A stretch of DNA of 64,000 bases from Bacillus solimangrovi. GTDB taxonomy: Bacteria > Bacillota > Bacilli > Bacillales > Bacillaceae_N. Where the stretch lies: NCBI RefSeq assembly GCF_001742425.1, contig NZ_MJEH01000022.1:62001-126000 (forward strand), in the 5' to 3' direction. The notes under the pieces are model-generated. The model did not search any database and was not told the origin of the DNA. It worked only from the letters and a program-made list of their open reading frames with translations. Shown piece by piece: positions 1 to 9,146 of the stretch (positions within the stretch are counted from its first letter, which is position 1; every line of letters begins with the position of its first letter). The position numbers were made by a program, and so were the translations under genes.

Positions 1-1
1 A

Positions 2-580
2 ATCGTTTATTTTGTTGTTCCTCCATGCCTGTTAGCTGGTATACCCGCTGAGATGTTGCGCCCAATAATATGGAATTATCGGATCCGCCAAACACTCTAT
101 ATATTAACAAAGCCCATTTTATCAACAATTATATTTTATGTACTTTTTTTTCTTTATTTAAATCCAAACCTTTTTCATTTCATTAATGAAGGTTGGTTAC
201 TAGATGAATTAAGTCATGTCACTTTATTCTGTTTTTCGTTATTTATGTGGTGGTCAATCATAACTCCTCTTAAAGAATTGAACTACTTATCTGATTTATA
301 TCGTTTAGCAAACCTTCTCATTAATGGCTGTATCCTATTTGGAATTACTTATCCTTTCTTTTTATGGGACGAGCCGTACAAACAATTTCAAGACTTCCCT
401 TTCCCAACCTATTATTCACAAAATGATGATGTAATCATTGGTGCAGCTGCAATACTATTTGTGCAAAAGCTACTCATCATCGTAATCGCAGGAGTTATTT
501 TTTACAAACGTTTCAAACAAGAAAATGTTATCGATCCTGTTAATGTATCAGGTTTAATGGGGGTAAAAGATCCAAAATAA
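2..580 (+). CDS. ctaG: Cytochrome c oxidase assembly factor CtaG, C-terminal part
   Basis: The reading frame is open from the left edge, so the start lies outside the window. About 192 residues remain, with four or more hydrophobic segments. The pattern LDELSH followed by FMWWSIITP, and a late Gln/Asp-rich loop before the last membrane segment, fit the caa3_CtaG family of integral membrane proteins needed to mature heme-copper oxidase. The next gene on the same strand is an oxidase subunit I, which supports the call. Family assignment is by recalled similarity. The piece is too short to say whether the missing N-terminus is intact. Confidence 0.75.
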   Translation: MVYFVVPPCLLAGIPAEMLRPIIWNYRIRQTLYILTKPILSTIIFYVLFFLYLNPNLFHFINEGWLLDELSHVTLFCFSLFMWWSIITPLKELNYLSDLYRLANLLINGCILFGITYPFFLWDEPYKQFQDFPFPTYYSQNDDVIIGAAAILFVQKLLIIVIAGVIFYKRFKQENVIDPVNVSGLMGVKDPK

Positions 581-864
581 AGTAATTCGTCATTTGTGTA
601 CACTCTAATAAAAAGAGCAGCATAATAACAATTTCTTTATTGATCATTTGCGAAAAATACTCATACAAAATGTTATGTCTTCTTCATATAACCTCTAAAT
701 GATAAAAATGTATATTTTTATCATTTGATGTAAAAAGTAACACTAGTAATAATCATTCATGTAGTGAATCGTAGCTTATCTCTAGAAAGTCGTTTCATTC
801 CCGAGAGTTAACTTTGTAGAGTAACTGTTTCATGAATCATTACTTTCAAACTGATGGAGGTTGT

Positions 865-2724
865 ATGGATGTGACAACACAAGTGAAGAAAAAATCAATT
901 TTTTGGGATTACTTAACTACTGTTGACCATAAGAAGATTGCCCATCTCTATTTGTTTGCTGGGCTTTTCTTTTTCGTGCTCGCAGGTCTTGAAGCAATTC
1001 TTATGCGGATTCAATTAATGTATCCGTCAAACACATTTGTTAGTGCAGGTTTTTATAATCAACTTCTTACAATGCACGGTACGACAATGTTATTTCTAGC
1101 AGCTACACCGATTTTATTCGCGTTTATGAATGCGATTATCCCACTCCAAATTGGTGCTAGGGATGTAGCCTTTCCTTTCTTAAACTCTTTAGGTTTTTGG
1201 CTATTTTTATTTGGGGGGATCTTACTTAACCTTAGCTGGTTTCTAGGAGGTGCTCCAAATGCTGGTTGGACTTCGTATTCAACACTTGCTCTAGAGGACT
1301 CTACACATGGTACAGAGTTTTATATAGTTGGATTACAAATCTCTGGTCTCGGTACACTTATTTCAGCTATAAATATCTTAACTACAGTCATTAATATGCG
1401 TGCACCTGGAATGACTTATATGCGAATGCCATTATTTGTGTGGAGCTCATTCGTATCTTCAGCGCTAATTTTGTTTGCATTCCCACCTCTTACTGTCGCA
1501 CTATTTTTATTATTATTTGACAGACTTTTCGGTGGAAACTTCTTTTCAGCTGAACTTGGTGGAAACTCGATTATTTGGGAACATATCTTTTGGGTATTTG
1601 GACATCCAGAAGTTTATTTACTTGTCTTACCCGCATTTGGAATTATCTCAGAGATTATTCCTACATTCTCAAGAAAGCGATTATTTGGATATTCAGCGAT
1701 GGTGTTTGCAACCGTATTAATTGGGTTTGTTGGTTTTATGGTATGGGCACATCATATGTTCACAACCGGTATGGGTGCCGTTCCAAATTCGATCTTTGCT
1801 TTAGCAACAATGTTAGTTGCCATACCAACAGGAATTAAAGTATTTAACTGGTTGTTTACGATGTGGGGTGGCCAATTACGATTTGAAGTACCGATGTTAT
1901 GGGCAGTTTGGTTCCTTGTCTCATTTGTAATGGGTGGCGTAACAGGAGTCATGACATCATCAGCACCAGCTGACTATCAATATCACGATACGTATTTCAT
2001 TGTGGCACACTTTCATTATGTCATTTTAGGTGGCGTCGTTTTCCCTATCTTTGGAGGTCTTCATTACTGGTGGCCGAAGATGTTTGGCAAAATGTTAAAT
2101 GAAACGTTAGGCAAATGGACATTTTGGACATTTTTTATCGGGTTTCATATGACATTCTTTATTCAGCACTTCCTTGGATTATGGGGTATGCCAAGGCGTA
2201 TATTCACCTTTTTGCCAAATCAAGGGCTTGATTTAGGTAATTTCATCAGTTCAATTGGGTCATTTATTATGGGAATAGGTGCCGTATTACTCGTTATTAA
2301 CATTATAATAACATCAGTTAAAGACGAAAAAACAAAAGAAGATCCTTGGGATGGACGTTCTCTTGAATGGGCTATCTCATCCCCACCACCGGAATATAAT
2401 TTCAAACAACTACCGTTAGTTAAAACGATGGATCCTTGGTGGGATGCAAAATATAATAACAAAGGAAAAATATCTCCCGCTGAACCAGTCGGTGATATTC
2501 ATATGCCAAATAGCTCATTCATCCCATTCATTATATCATTCGGTCTATTTATCGCTGGATTAAGTTTGATATATATTAATGACAATAATGTAAGCTTATT
2601 TATTTCTATAATTGGTTTACTCGTAACATTTGGAGCGATGTTAGCACGTTCAATTCAAAATGATTATGGTTACCATATCCATAAAGAAGATCAACATCAA
2701 CAAGATCTATATAATAAAGGATAG
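865..2724 (+). CDS. ctaD: Cytochrome c oxidase subunit I, caa3 type
   Basis: This is the catalytic heme-copper subunit of a proton-pumping terminal oxidase (about 619 residues, at least 12 membrane segments). Visible ligands and channel residues are MHGTT (heme a His), GHPEVY with the CuB His, Glu and cross-linked Tyr (near residues 247-251), HHMFTTG (CuB His pair), AIPTGIK (K-channel Lys) and HFHYV (heme a3 and heme a His). The GHPEVY form marks type A1. The C-terminal extension with SPPPEYNF and PAEPVGDIHMP matches Bacillus CtaD. An earlier ATG at 832 exists, but GGAGG at 856-860 favours ATG 865. Subunits II, III and IV do not follow; a terminator does. Confidence 0.93.
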   Translation: MDVTTQVKKKSIFWDYLTTVDHKKIAHLYLFAGLFFFVLAGLEAILMRIQLMYPSNTFVSAGFYNQLLTMHGTTMLFLAATPILFAFMNAIIPLQIGARDVAFPFLNSLGFWLFLFGGILLNLSWFLGGAPNAGWTSYSTLALEDSTHGTEFYIVGLQISGLGTLISAINILTTVINMRAPGMTYMRMPLFVWSSFVSSALILFAFPPLTVALFLLLFDRLFGGNFFSAELGGNSIIWEHIFWVFGHPEVYLLVLPAFGIISEIIPTFSRKRLFGYSAMVFATVLIGFVGFMVWAHHMFTTGMGAVPNSIFALATMLVAIPTGIKVFNWLFTMWGGQLRFEVPMLWAVWFLVSFVMGGVTGVMTSSAPADYQYHDTYFIVAHFHYVILGGVVFPIFGGLHYWWPKMFGKMLNETLGKWTFWTFFIGFHMTFFIQHFLGLWGMPRRIFTFLPNQGLDLGNFISSIGSFIMGIGAVLLVINIIITSVKDEKTKEDPWDGRSLEWAISSPPPEYNFKQLPLVKTMDPWWDAKYNNKGKISPAEPVGDIHMPNSSFIPFIISFGLFIAGLSLIYINDNNVSLFISIIGLLVTFGAMLARSIQNDYGYHIHKEDQHQQDLYNKG

Positions 2725-2748
2725 AGCATAAACAGCTCTATCCTTTTT
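2717..2748. terminator. Bidirectional terminator between ctaD and thiN
   Basis: An 11-bp perfect stem (AAGGATAGAGC with GCTCTATCCTT, 7-nt loop) is followed by a T run on the plus strand and by an A-rich flank that gives T's on the minus strand. It contains the ctaD stop codon and separates two convergent genes. Confidence 0.85.
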
Positions 2749-2749
2749 C

Positions 2750-3391
2750 TTAATCTCGACTTTGTATGATTAGTAGTTCACCTTCATCAATTTCAATTGA
2801 ACCAATGTCATTTATTAAAATATTACTAATACCAAGTGACATGCCTATTGATAAAGTAGCATTTTGTAATGGATATTTAAAGCCATTTAATGTAACGCCT
2901 GTAACCTTTGAAGACAATGGTAACAGAGATACATGTTCGTACCCATCATTTGTAATATTTAACTTGTCATTTGCTAACTGGATTTGATTATATAAATCAA
3001 CAATCTTACACGTAATCCCTTCTTCTAACGTCATTTTTAATAAATGTACATTAGCTAAAGAATGGTCAAAACGTGTACCTATCCCACCAATAATTGTTAT
3101 AATGTCTGCCCCTTGTTCAATAGCAAACCTAAGTCCCAACTCAGTGTCTGTTAAATCTTTGTCAATGGGATCACAAATTTGGAATTTATTTGAATTTTGT
3201 TTGATCACATCTATTTCTTCAGTTGTAACAGAATCAAAGTCTCCTAAAGCAGCATCCATTTGCTTCCCATGCTTAACTAAAAAGCTCGCACCAGCATCAA
3301 CACCGATGAGGTAAGTTCCTTCATGAATGAATGATAAGGCCCAGTCTCCTAATCTTCCACCACTAACAATGATTGCATGCAAACCTTTCAC
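2750..3391 (-). CDS. thiN: Thiamine pyrophosphokinase
   Basis: It transfers pyrophosphate from ATP to thiamine, giving the cofactor TPP in the cytoplasm. The 213-residue length is typical for Bacillus ThiN. The family motifs are present in order: GDFDS near residue 50, DKDLTDTE near 78-85, and GGIGTRFDH near 101-109, followed by the C-terminal beta domain. The gene starts with GTG 3391; the ribosome binding site is weak and a TTG at 3382 is an alternative. In B. subtilis thiN sits beside rpe and cpgA, but here it stands alone between two terminators. No TPP riboswitch is visible upstream. Confidence 0.9.
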   Translation of the reverse strand: MKGLHAIIVSGGRLGDWALSFIHEGTYLIGVDAGASFLVKHGKQMDAALGDFDSVTTEEIDVIKQNSNKFQICDPIDKDLTDTELGLRFAIEQGADIITIIGGIGTRFDHSLANVHLLKMTLEEGITCKIVDLYNQIQLANDKLNITNDGYEHVSLLPLSSKVTGVTLNGFKYPLQNATLSIGMSLGISNILINDIGSIEIDEGELLIIQSRD

Positions 3392-3453
3392 CCACTTCTC
3401 TCAAATGTAGTCCATTTATCGGTTCTAGTGTACCAAATGTTTCATCTAACAGC

Positions 3454-3502
3454 AAAATTCCACTACAAATGATCGATAAAGAAAAATTTGTAGTGGAATT
3501 TT
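3454..3502 (-). terminator. Terminator downstream of the methionine gamma-lyase gene
   Basis: Two 17-nt arms (AAAATTCCACTACAAAT and its exact complement) are separated by 15 nt, about 50 nt after the stop codon of the minus-strand gene. The arm ends in T's on the minus strand. Confidence 0.75.
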
Positions 3503-3550
3503 CATAGTTATGTTTCTTATTCATATTTTGCAATTTCGAATTACTAATGA

Positions 3551-4735
3551 TTATAGTTTTGAGAATGCGCCTTCTAAATCGGCCCAAATGTCATTTACAT
3601 TTTCTAAACCAACAGACAATCGAATAAGTTGATTTGATATACCCATTTTCTTTCTATTTTCTTCAGGTACAACTGAATGTGTCATCGTTGCAGGATGTTG
3701 AATTAACGTCTCCGCATCACCAAGGCTAACAGCAATTTGAATCATATCTAGTGAATTCATAAATTGTTGACATGTTTCTACGGAACCTTCAATCTCAAAT
3801 GAGATAAGTCCACTAAACTGTTTCATTTGTTTCTTTGCTATTTCATGTTGTGGATGTTCATGATCCCCAGGGTAATAAACCGATTTAACTTTAGGATGTT
3901 GTTTCAACTTTTCAACAATTTGCTGCGCACTTTCACAATGTCTGTCCATCCTTAAAGGTAATGTTTTCATGCCTCTTAAAAGCAACCATGCATCAAATGG
4001 ACCAATAATCGCTCCGATATCTTTTTGAGTTGTCATCCTAACTTCATCAATAAATGATGCTTTACCTACTACCAAACCTGCTACTACATCACCATGTCCA
4101 CATAAATATTTCGTTGCACTGTGTAGAACAATATCACACCCAAGTTCAAGTGGACGTTGTAAGTATGGTGAACAGAACGTATTGTCAACAACGACTGGAA
4201 TATCATATTTGCGTGCAACTTCAACAACCGTTTCTAAATCAATAATTGCCATCGTTGGGTTAATTGGTGTTTCTATATATATACATGCCGTTTCAGGACG
4301 TATTGATTGCTCAATTTCTTGCTTTGTAGCCAATGCACAATAGTCATGATCAACATTATACTTCTCTTTCATCAATTCAAGTAAACCAAACGTACATCCG
4401 TAGACCCCTTGAGAACATAAAATGTGATCTCCTGTCTTTGTCAAGGCAAATAAGACAGCAGATACAGCTCCCATACCAGATGCAAATGCGAGTCCTTTTT
4501 CTGCACCTTCTAACCTTGCAATTCTCTCTTCTAATACAGTTACTGTTGGATTACCTAACCGAGAATAGATGTAGCCTTCTTCTTCTCCTGCAAATCGTTT
4601 AGCACCTTGTTCAGCTGAATCAAACGCAAATGTTGATGTTTGATAAAGTGGTATATTCAAACTGCCTTGAAATTTGCTTGAATCATAGCCGCTATGAATA
4701 ATTGCAGTTTCCATATAGTCTGTTTTCTTGTTCAT
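3551..4735 (-). CDS. Methionine gamma-lyase (PLP enzyme, Cys/Met family)
   Basis: This 394-residue PLP enzyme of the trans-sulfuration fold has the lysine in SATKY (Lys209), the cofactor aspartate in VVVDNTF and YSRLGNPT near residue 57. The residue that separates methionine gamma-lyases from cystathionine enzymes is a cysteine in YGCTF (Cys114, equivalent to Cys116 of the Pseudomonas enzyme), and it is present. The expected reaction is methionine to methanethiol, ammonia and 2-oxobutyrate. It is a single-gene unit with a possible cre site upstream. The cystathionine enzymes metI and metC at 37.7-40 kb are separate paralogues. A mixed cystathionine gamma-lyase activity cannot be excluded. Confidence 0.85.
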   Translation of the reverse strand: MNKKTDYMETAIIHSGYDSSKFQGSLNIPLYQTSTFAFDSAEQGAKRFAGEEEGYIYSRLGNPTVTVLEERIARLEGAEKGLAFASGMGAVSAVLFALTKTGDHILCSQGVYGCTFGLLELMKEKYNVDHDYCALATKQEIEQSIRPETACIYIETPINPTMAIIDLETVVEVARKYDIPVVVDNTFCSPYLQRPLELGCDIVLHSATKYLCGHGDVVAGLVVGKASFIDEVRMTTQKDIGAIIGPFDAWLLLRGMKTLPLRMDRHCESAQQIVEKLKQHPKVKSVYYPGDHEHPQHEIAKKQMKQFSGLISFEIEGSVETCQQFMNSLDMIQIAVSLGDAETLIQHPATMTHSVVPEENRKKMGISNQLIRLSVGLENVNDIWADLEGAFSKL

Positions 4736-4802
4736 TACTTTCTCCCACTTTCATATGAAGTTTGAACTCTCCTTTTCTAGAATAATATAATTACACTAAT
4801 TA

Positions 4803-4816
4803 AGAAAGCGCTTACT
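4803..4816. promoter_or_regulatory. Possible CcpA-binding cre site upstream of methionine gamma-lyase
   Basis: AGAAAGCGCTTACT matches the palindromic cre consensus (TGWAANCGNTNNCA) except at the two outer positions. It lies about 70 bp upstream of the minus-strand start codon, where it could mediate catabolite control. This is a sequence match only. Confidence 0.4.
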
Positions 4817-4924
4817 ACCAAAAACCGCCATTAAACTTTTCATTTATGCACTTGAAATAACGATTATTCTCTGCTATATTACAAAACAACAACTACATTA
4901 TCTACTTTACTTCATTTTAATGAA

Positions 4925-5102
4925 GTGAGAATAGAGGTGCAAAGACCATCAGTACAATATTTGAGGAGTATGAGCTCCAACGACGATATTGAAAAGGGGA
5001 ATTTGCCGAAGTATGATAACACTCATAATCTATCATACTGGTTTTGTATTAAATAAGTGCAAAACTGTCATATAGTTGATACTATATGGAGGGCTATCTC
5101 AC
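4925..5102 (+). promoter_or_regulatory. Lysine riboswitch (L-box) aptamer
   Basis: Characteristic L-box blocks occur in order: ATAGAGGTGC at the 5' side, GAAAAGGGGAATTTGCCGAAG near 4990-5012, a CATACTGG block, and GGAGGGCTATCTC at the 3' end. P1 forms between GTGAGAATAG (4925-4934, one bulged A) and CTATCTCAC (5094-5102). The layout matches the recalled B. subtilis lysC leader. A terminator hairpin and then dapA follow, so lysine should repress dapA by early termination. Confidence 0.93.
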
Positions 5103-5126
5103 GTGCATTGGATCGATATATTCATT

Positions 5127-5155
5127 GCAACAGCGGCCCTCGTTGTTGCTTTTTT
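5127..5155 (+). terminator. Riboswitch-controlled terminator ahead of dapA
   Basis: GCAACAGCG pairs with CGTTGTTGC (one G-T pair) around a 5-nt loop and is followed by six T's. It sits 25 nt past the aptamer and 175 nt before dapA, as expected for the expression platform of a transcriptional OFF switch. Confidence 0.88.
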
Positions 5156-5330
5156 GTATGCCTTAATGCGTATGATTTAAGTAACACTAAAAATCCCCAA
5201 AGATTATTTAATAATAACATCTGAATGAATTTTGATTCATCGTTCGTTGCATTATGTTGAAGATCTTTCAGCATTAATCCGCACTAGCAAAGTATAACGA
5301 AATTAAAAATATGAATAGAGGATGATCGAT

Positions 5331-6218
5331 ATGAATTTTGGAACAGTACTAACAGCGATGGTAACACCAATGAAAACAAACGGTGATATTGATTTCCAAC
5401 AAACAAAGAACTTAATTAATCATTTAATCGATAATGGCTCAGATGGGCTTGTTATCGCAGGAACTACCGGTGAGTCCCCTACGTTAACAAATGAAGAAAA
5501 ACTTGAATTATTTACATTCACGGTGGAAACTGTTGCAGGACGAGTTCCAGTAATCGCAGGAACGGGCTCAAACAATACACGTGCTTCCATTCAACTAACA
5601 CAAGATGCTGAAAAATGTGGTGTCGATGGTATCATGCTTGTTACACCATATTATAATAAACCTAATCAAGAAGGTATGTACCAACATTTTAGTACTGTTG
5701 CTAAAGCAACCACTCTTCCTGTCATGTTATACAATATCCCTGGACGAAGTGCAGCTGGTATGACCGTTGAAACCATTATAAGATTATCTCAAATTGATAA
5801 TATTGTATCAATAAAAGAAGCAAGTGGTGACCTAGAAAAGATGACACGTATCATTCATGAAACACCTGATTCATTCTCATTATATAGTGGTGACGATGGC
5901 TTAACACTTCCTGTTCTATCCATCGGTGGGACTGGTATCGTATCTGTTGCATCGCATATTCTTGGAAATGAAATGCAACAAATGATAACACATTTCTATA
6001 ACGGTGAAACGAAACAAGCAGCTCAACTTCACCAAGAGTTAGTTCCATTGATGAAAGCAATGTTTATGGCACCTAGCCCATCACCTGTTAAGGCAGCACT
6101 TCAAATGTCAGGTTTAGATGTTGGTGGAGTTCGTTTACCTATGGTTCCACTTACTGATGAAGAACGAGAAACATTATTTGAAATTATTCATCCTAAATTA
6201 AGTATTAGTGTTAACTAA
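5331..6218 (+). CDS. dapA: 4-hydroxy-tetrahydrodipicolinate synthase
   Basis: It condenses pyruvate with aspartate semialdehyde, the first committed step to diaminopimelate, lysine and spore dipicolinate. The 295-residue TIM barrel shows AGTTGESPT (residues 43-51), VTPYYNKP, the catalytic tyrosine in LYNIPGR (Tyr134, Arg138/139 region) and the Schiff-base lysine in SIKEASGD (Lys162). An in-frame ATG at 5322 abuts AGAGG and cannot use it; ATG 5331 is 9 nt from AGAGG (5317-5321) and gives the conserved MNFG start. The gene is monocistronic under the lysine riboswitch, without the asd-dapG partners seen in B. subtilis. Confidence 0.95.
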   Translation: MNFGTVLTAMVTPMKTNGDIDFQQTKNLINHLIDNGSDGLVIAGTTGESPTLTNEEKLELFTFTVETVAGRVPVIAGTGSNNTRASIQLTQDAEKCGVDGIMLVTPYYNKPNQEGMYQHFSTVAKATTLPVMLYNIPGRSAAGMTVETIIRLSQIDNIVSIKEASGDLEKMTRIIHETPDSFSLYSGDDGLTLPVLSIGGTGIVSVASHILGNEMQQMITHFYNGETKQAAQLHQELVPLMKAMFMAPSPSPVKAALQMSGLDVGGVRLPMVPLTDEERETLFEIIHPKLSISVN

Positions 6219-6344
6219 GAATTGAAATTCTAGCAGTAGTGCTTTGCATTCTTATGTTGTCATTTATTATGTACAGCTATAAATTGAGAATCTTCACTAC
6301 CGTTTACAAATTTAACTAAAATAAGCACTACATTCTCTACTTCA

Positions 6345-6368
6345 AGCCTGCACTAGCAGGCTTTTTTT
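6345..6368 (+). terminator. Terminator downstream of dapA
   Basis: AGCCTGC, a 4-nt loop and GCAGGCT are followed by a run of T's, about 130 nt after the dapA stop. Confidence 0.85.
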
Positions 6369-6468
6369 AAAAATACATATTAATCTACAGCACTTATCGT
6401 TAATGCTTGTATGTTATAGTTAGGGTATCCATACCTGTGTTCTATTTTATCTAATGAGGTGTATCTTT

Positions 6469-7677
6469 TTGCTTAATTTAAAAGAAATAAAGAAAGCACA
6501 ATTCGAACTTAAAGGAATTATTAACCAAACACCACTTGACTTTTCAAACACATTTAGCAACATGTCAAATCAACAAGTCTATCTAAAACTAGAAAACTTA
6601 CAAAAAACTGGTGCCTTTAAAGTACGTGGAGCATATTACAAAATGCGAACGTTAACCGATCAAGAGCGAGCAAAAGGAGTAATTGCAGCGTCAGCTGGAA
6701 ATCATGCTCAAGGAGTAGCATTTGCAGGTGCAATGGCAAATGTTCCAGTCACAATTGTCATGCCTAGACGTGCTCCACTAGCGAAAGTACAAGCAACGAG
6801 AGAATATGGAGCAAAAGTTATTCTTCATGGTGAAGTTTTTGACGAATCATTAGAAAAAGCACTCCAAATTCAACAAGAAACTGGCTCAACCTTCTTGCAT
6901 CCATTTGATGATGAAGAAGTAATAGCTGGTCAAGGTACGATTGGACTTGAGATTATCGAGCAATTACCTGATGTAGATGCGATTGTCGTTCCCGTAGGTG
7001 GGGGCGGGCTTATTTCTGGAATCGCTACTTCTATTAAAGAAATCAATCCTAATATTCAAATTATTGGAGTTCAATCGGAAGCGATTGCATCTATGAAAAC
7101 CTCTCTTGAAGCAAAAAAAATTACGAAAATAACCGGTGCTGATACGATTGCCGATGGTATTGCAGTAAAACAACCCGGTGAAAAAACATTCAATGTTATT
7201 CAAAAATATGTTGATGATGTTGTTGTCGTTAATGAACTTGAAATTTCACGGACGATGTTATACTTACTCGAACGAAACAAACAACTTGTTGAAGGTTCTG
7301 GTGCATCAGCATTAGCGGCTATATTATATAATAAGTTACCTTTTAAACATAAAAAAGTAGCTGCTATCATAAGTGGTGGTAATGTTGACGTTAACTTAAT
7401 TTCTAGAATTATCGAACATGGATTAGTAGAAGCTGGTCGTTTTGTCACGTTCTCTACTCTCGTATCTGACCGACCAGGTGAGTTAAATAAGTTATTAAGT
7501 ATTATCGCTAACTTGGAAGCAAATGTCTTAAGTATTCATCATCAACGTCAAGGCTCACGGGTTACTCCTGGATTAACGGATGTACAATTCTCCTTAGAAA
7601 CTCGGAATCGAGAGCATATTGAAGAAATAGCTCATGCACTAATTAGTAATGGCTATGAAATGAACGAAAAGATATAA
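6469..7677 (+). CDS. ilvA: Threonine dehydratase (threonine deaminase)
   Basis: This PLP enzyme converts threonine to 2-oxobutyrate. The PLP lysine lies in TGAFKVRGA (Lys51), the asparagine loop is SAGNHAQG, and the phosphate-binding tetraglycine loop is VGGGGLISG. Residues from about 320 form a single ACT-like domain (LVSDRPGELNKLLSIIANL), so at about 402 residues it resembles the short, single-ACT type (YkrC/TdcB-like with ACT) more than long biosynthetic IlvA. TTG 6469, 7 nt after GAGGTG (6456-6461), is the likely start; the ATG at 6454 overlaps that site. It could serve isoleucine synthesis or threonine catabolism; no ilv genes are adjacent. Confidence 0.88.
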   Translation: MLNLKEIKKAQFELKGIINQTPLDFSNTFSNMSNQQVYLKLENLQKTGAFKVRGAYYKMRTLTDQERAKGVIAASAGNHAQGVAFAGAMANVPVTIVMPRRAPLAKVQATREYGAKVILHGEVFDESLEKALQIQQETGSTFLHPFDDEEVIAGQGTIGLEIIEQLPDVDAIVVPVGGGGLISGIATSIKEINPNIQIIGVQSEAIASMKTSLEAKKITKITGADTIADGIAVKQPGEKTFNVIQKYVDDVVVVNELEISRTMLYLLERNKQLVEGSGASALAAILYNKLPFKHKKVAAIISGGNVDVNLISRIIEHGLVEAGRFVTFSTLVSDRPGELNKLLSIIANLEANVLSIHHQRQGSRVTPGLTDVQFSLETRNREHIEEIAHALISNGYEMNEKI

Positions 7678-7712
7678 CGAACAAAATCCCCTTATTAGGG
7701 GTTTTATTCGTT
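7675..7712. terminator. Bidirectional terminator between ilvA and the lysophospholipase-like gene
   Basis: A long inverted repeat (TAACGAACAAAATCCCC against GGGGTTTTATTCGTTA) has a 6-nt loop and T/A-rich flanks on both sides. It lies between two convergent genes. Confidence 0.8.
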
Positions 7713-7717
7713 ATATC

Positions 7718-8629
7718 TTATGAAGTATATAATTCATCTAAGATATGTTTAAATACCATTTGTCTAATTACAAATTGTTCATTCAATAGTTGATGTCGAG
7801 CATTTTCAATTAATATTATCTTCGATTTCGGAAATTTCGATTGAATGGCTTTCACGTTATAATAATGATCCACCGTTCTGTCTTCTAACCCTTGAATTAC
7901 AGTAATCTCTCTATTATTTGGACTGTAAGACTCAAAATTTTTCTGCCAACTCTGTAGAGAATTAACCCATGAAAACGGTAATGCCCTTGCTTGCAATGGG
8001 TCTTCTTTAACAAACTTTAGAAATACTTCATCTGATGAATTTCTCTGAAAAGTTCGATTTACTTTAGAAAAATATGGAGATATAAGCCCTTTTCCTATAA
8101 GTGTTGGTAACCAATTCGCAGAACGGACAAGCGGAGCGAGCAAGACAACCTTCTCAACTTCATTCCCTTTGTTTGTAAGAATAAAATTCATGACAGCCGC
8201 ACCACCCGTACTATGTGCCACAACATTCACCTTATCTCCAATAATATCCAAAACATCCATCATATGTTTTGAATATAACTGAAAGGATTTAACATCTGCT
8301 TTTTCACCTGTAGATAGTCCATGACCGACTATATCGTAAGTGTATATTTCAATATTTTGAACTAACAAAAATTTGATTAACTTGTTTAAACAACCAGAAT
8401 GATCGAGATACCCATGCATCAGCAATACTTTATATTTTGAAAACTGTGGAGTGAACCTTTGTAAATATAAGTGTTCATGCTCAGACGTAATATAACCACT
8501 TTGATAATCAAATTCTTTTGGTAAATTATAATAAGAAAGATATTCCTCAATCGCTTCATATTTTTGCCCAAAATCAATATATCGATGTTTGTTAGTTTGA
8601 ATCGTCTCAAGATGTTCAATAATACTCAT
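7718..8629 (-). CDS. Alpha/beta hydrolase, lysophospholipase-like (S33 family)
   Basis: This 303-residue protein has the hydrolase fold with an oxyanion region at MHGYLDHSG, the nucleophile in AHSTGG (near residue 147), an acidic residue in GLEDRTVD and the catalytic His in ARHQLL. This pattern matches the Hydrolase_4/monoacylglycerol-lipase group. No signal peptide is visible, so it is cytoplasmic. The substrate is unknown. It lies 22 nt downstream of the acetyltransferase gene on the same strand, probably in one transcript. Confidence 0.75.
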   Translation of the reverse strand: MSIIEHLETIQTNKHRYIDFGQKYEAIEEYLSYYNLPKEFDYQSGYITSEHEHLYLQRFTPQFSKYKVLLMHGYLDHSGCLNKLIKFLLVQNIEIYTYDIVGHGLSTGEKADVKSFQLYSKHMMDVLDIIGDKVNVVAHSTGGAAVMNFILTNKGNEVEKVVLLAPLVRSANWLPTLIGKGLISPYFSKVNRTFQRNSSDEVFLKFVKEDPLQARALPFSWVNSLQSWQKNFESYSPNNREITVIQGLEDRTVDHYYNVKAIQSKFPKSKIILIENARHQLLNEQFVIRQMVFKHILDELYTS

Positions 8630-8651
8630 TCATATTCGCTCCAGTTACTAG

Positions 8652-9146
8652 TTAAACTTTACGTGGCGGGTGTTCGTCCATAACAAATTTCCACAATCCT
8701 GTTTGATCTCGTTTGTGTGTCTCCCACTCTTCTTTCACATCTAATCCATCTGGAGACCATCCCATAATTTCAAAAAAATTGAAGTCAAAATACACATGAG
8801 AAAATTCATGTTTTTTCCAAAATGGCTGTGATTCATTCCATGCATCTAAGTAAATGAAAAAATGATGCTCTCTAGCATAATCTTTTATTTTCTCAACAAT
8901 AATACTTCCTATTCCTTCTTTTCGTTTATTACTTGGAAAGCGTAATAAACCGATAAATAAAACTCGTTCATGCTCATCAAAGAATATATCTAAAACAACA
9001 TTATCACAACCAAATCCTGGATCACACATCATTTCCTCAATGTTCAAGAAAAATCGGCCTTCTCTATCCGTTACATTAGCTACTAATCCATGTTCACTTA
9101 ATGTATTGATTATTTCTTCTAACGTATCCTTAAAACCAGTAAGCAT
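8652..9146 (-). CDS. GNAT-family N-acetyltransferase-like protein
   Basis: This is a 164-residue protein. Residues about 75-115 carry an acetyl-CoA-binding pattern (RKEGIGSIIVEKIKDYA) followed by the typical last strand with WNESQPFWKKHEF. A CDPGFGCDNV segment in the N-terminal half is unusual for the family. A strong GGAGG site precedes the ATG. The acceptor substrate cannot be told from sequence. It is the first gene of a two-gene unit with the downstream hydrolase. Confidence 0.7.
   Translation of the reverse strand: MLTGFKDTLEEIINTLSEHGLVANVTDREGRFFLNIEEMMCDPGFGCDNVVLDIFFDEHERVLFIGLLRFPSNKRKEGIGSIIVEKIKDYAREHHFFIYLDAWNESQPFWKKHEFSHVYFDFNFFEIMGWSPDGLDVKEEWETHKRDQTGLWKFVMDEHPPRKV

Noticed and set aside
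3363-3587. A 74-codon minus-strand frame between thiN and the lyase gene
   Set aside because: It overlaps both genes and the lyase terminator hairpin and has no ribosome site.
5103-5180. A 25-codon GTG-initiated ORF (a small hydrophobic peptide) behind GGAGGG
   Set aside because: The apparent ribosome site is the 3' side of lysine-riboswitch P1 and the codons cover its terminator hairpin.
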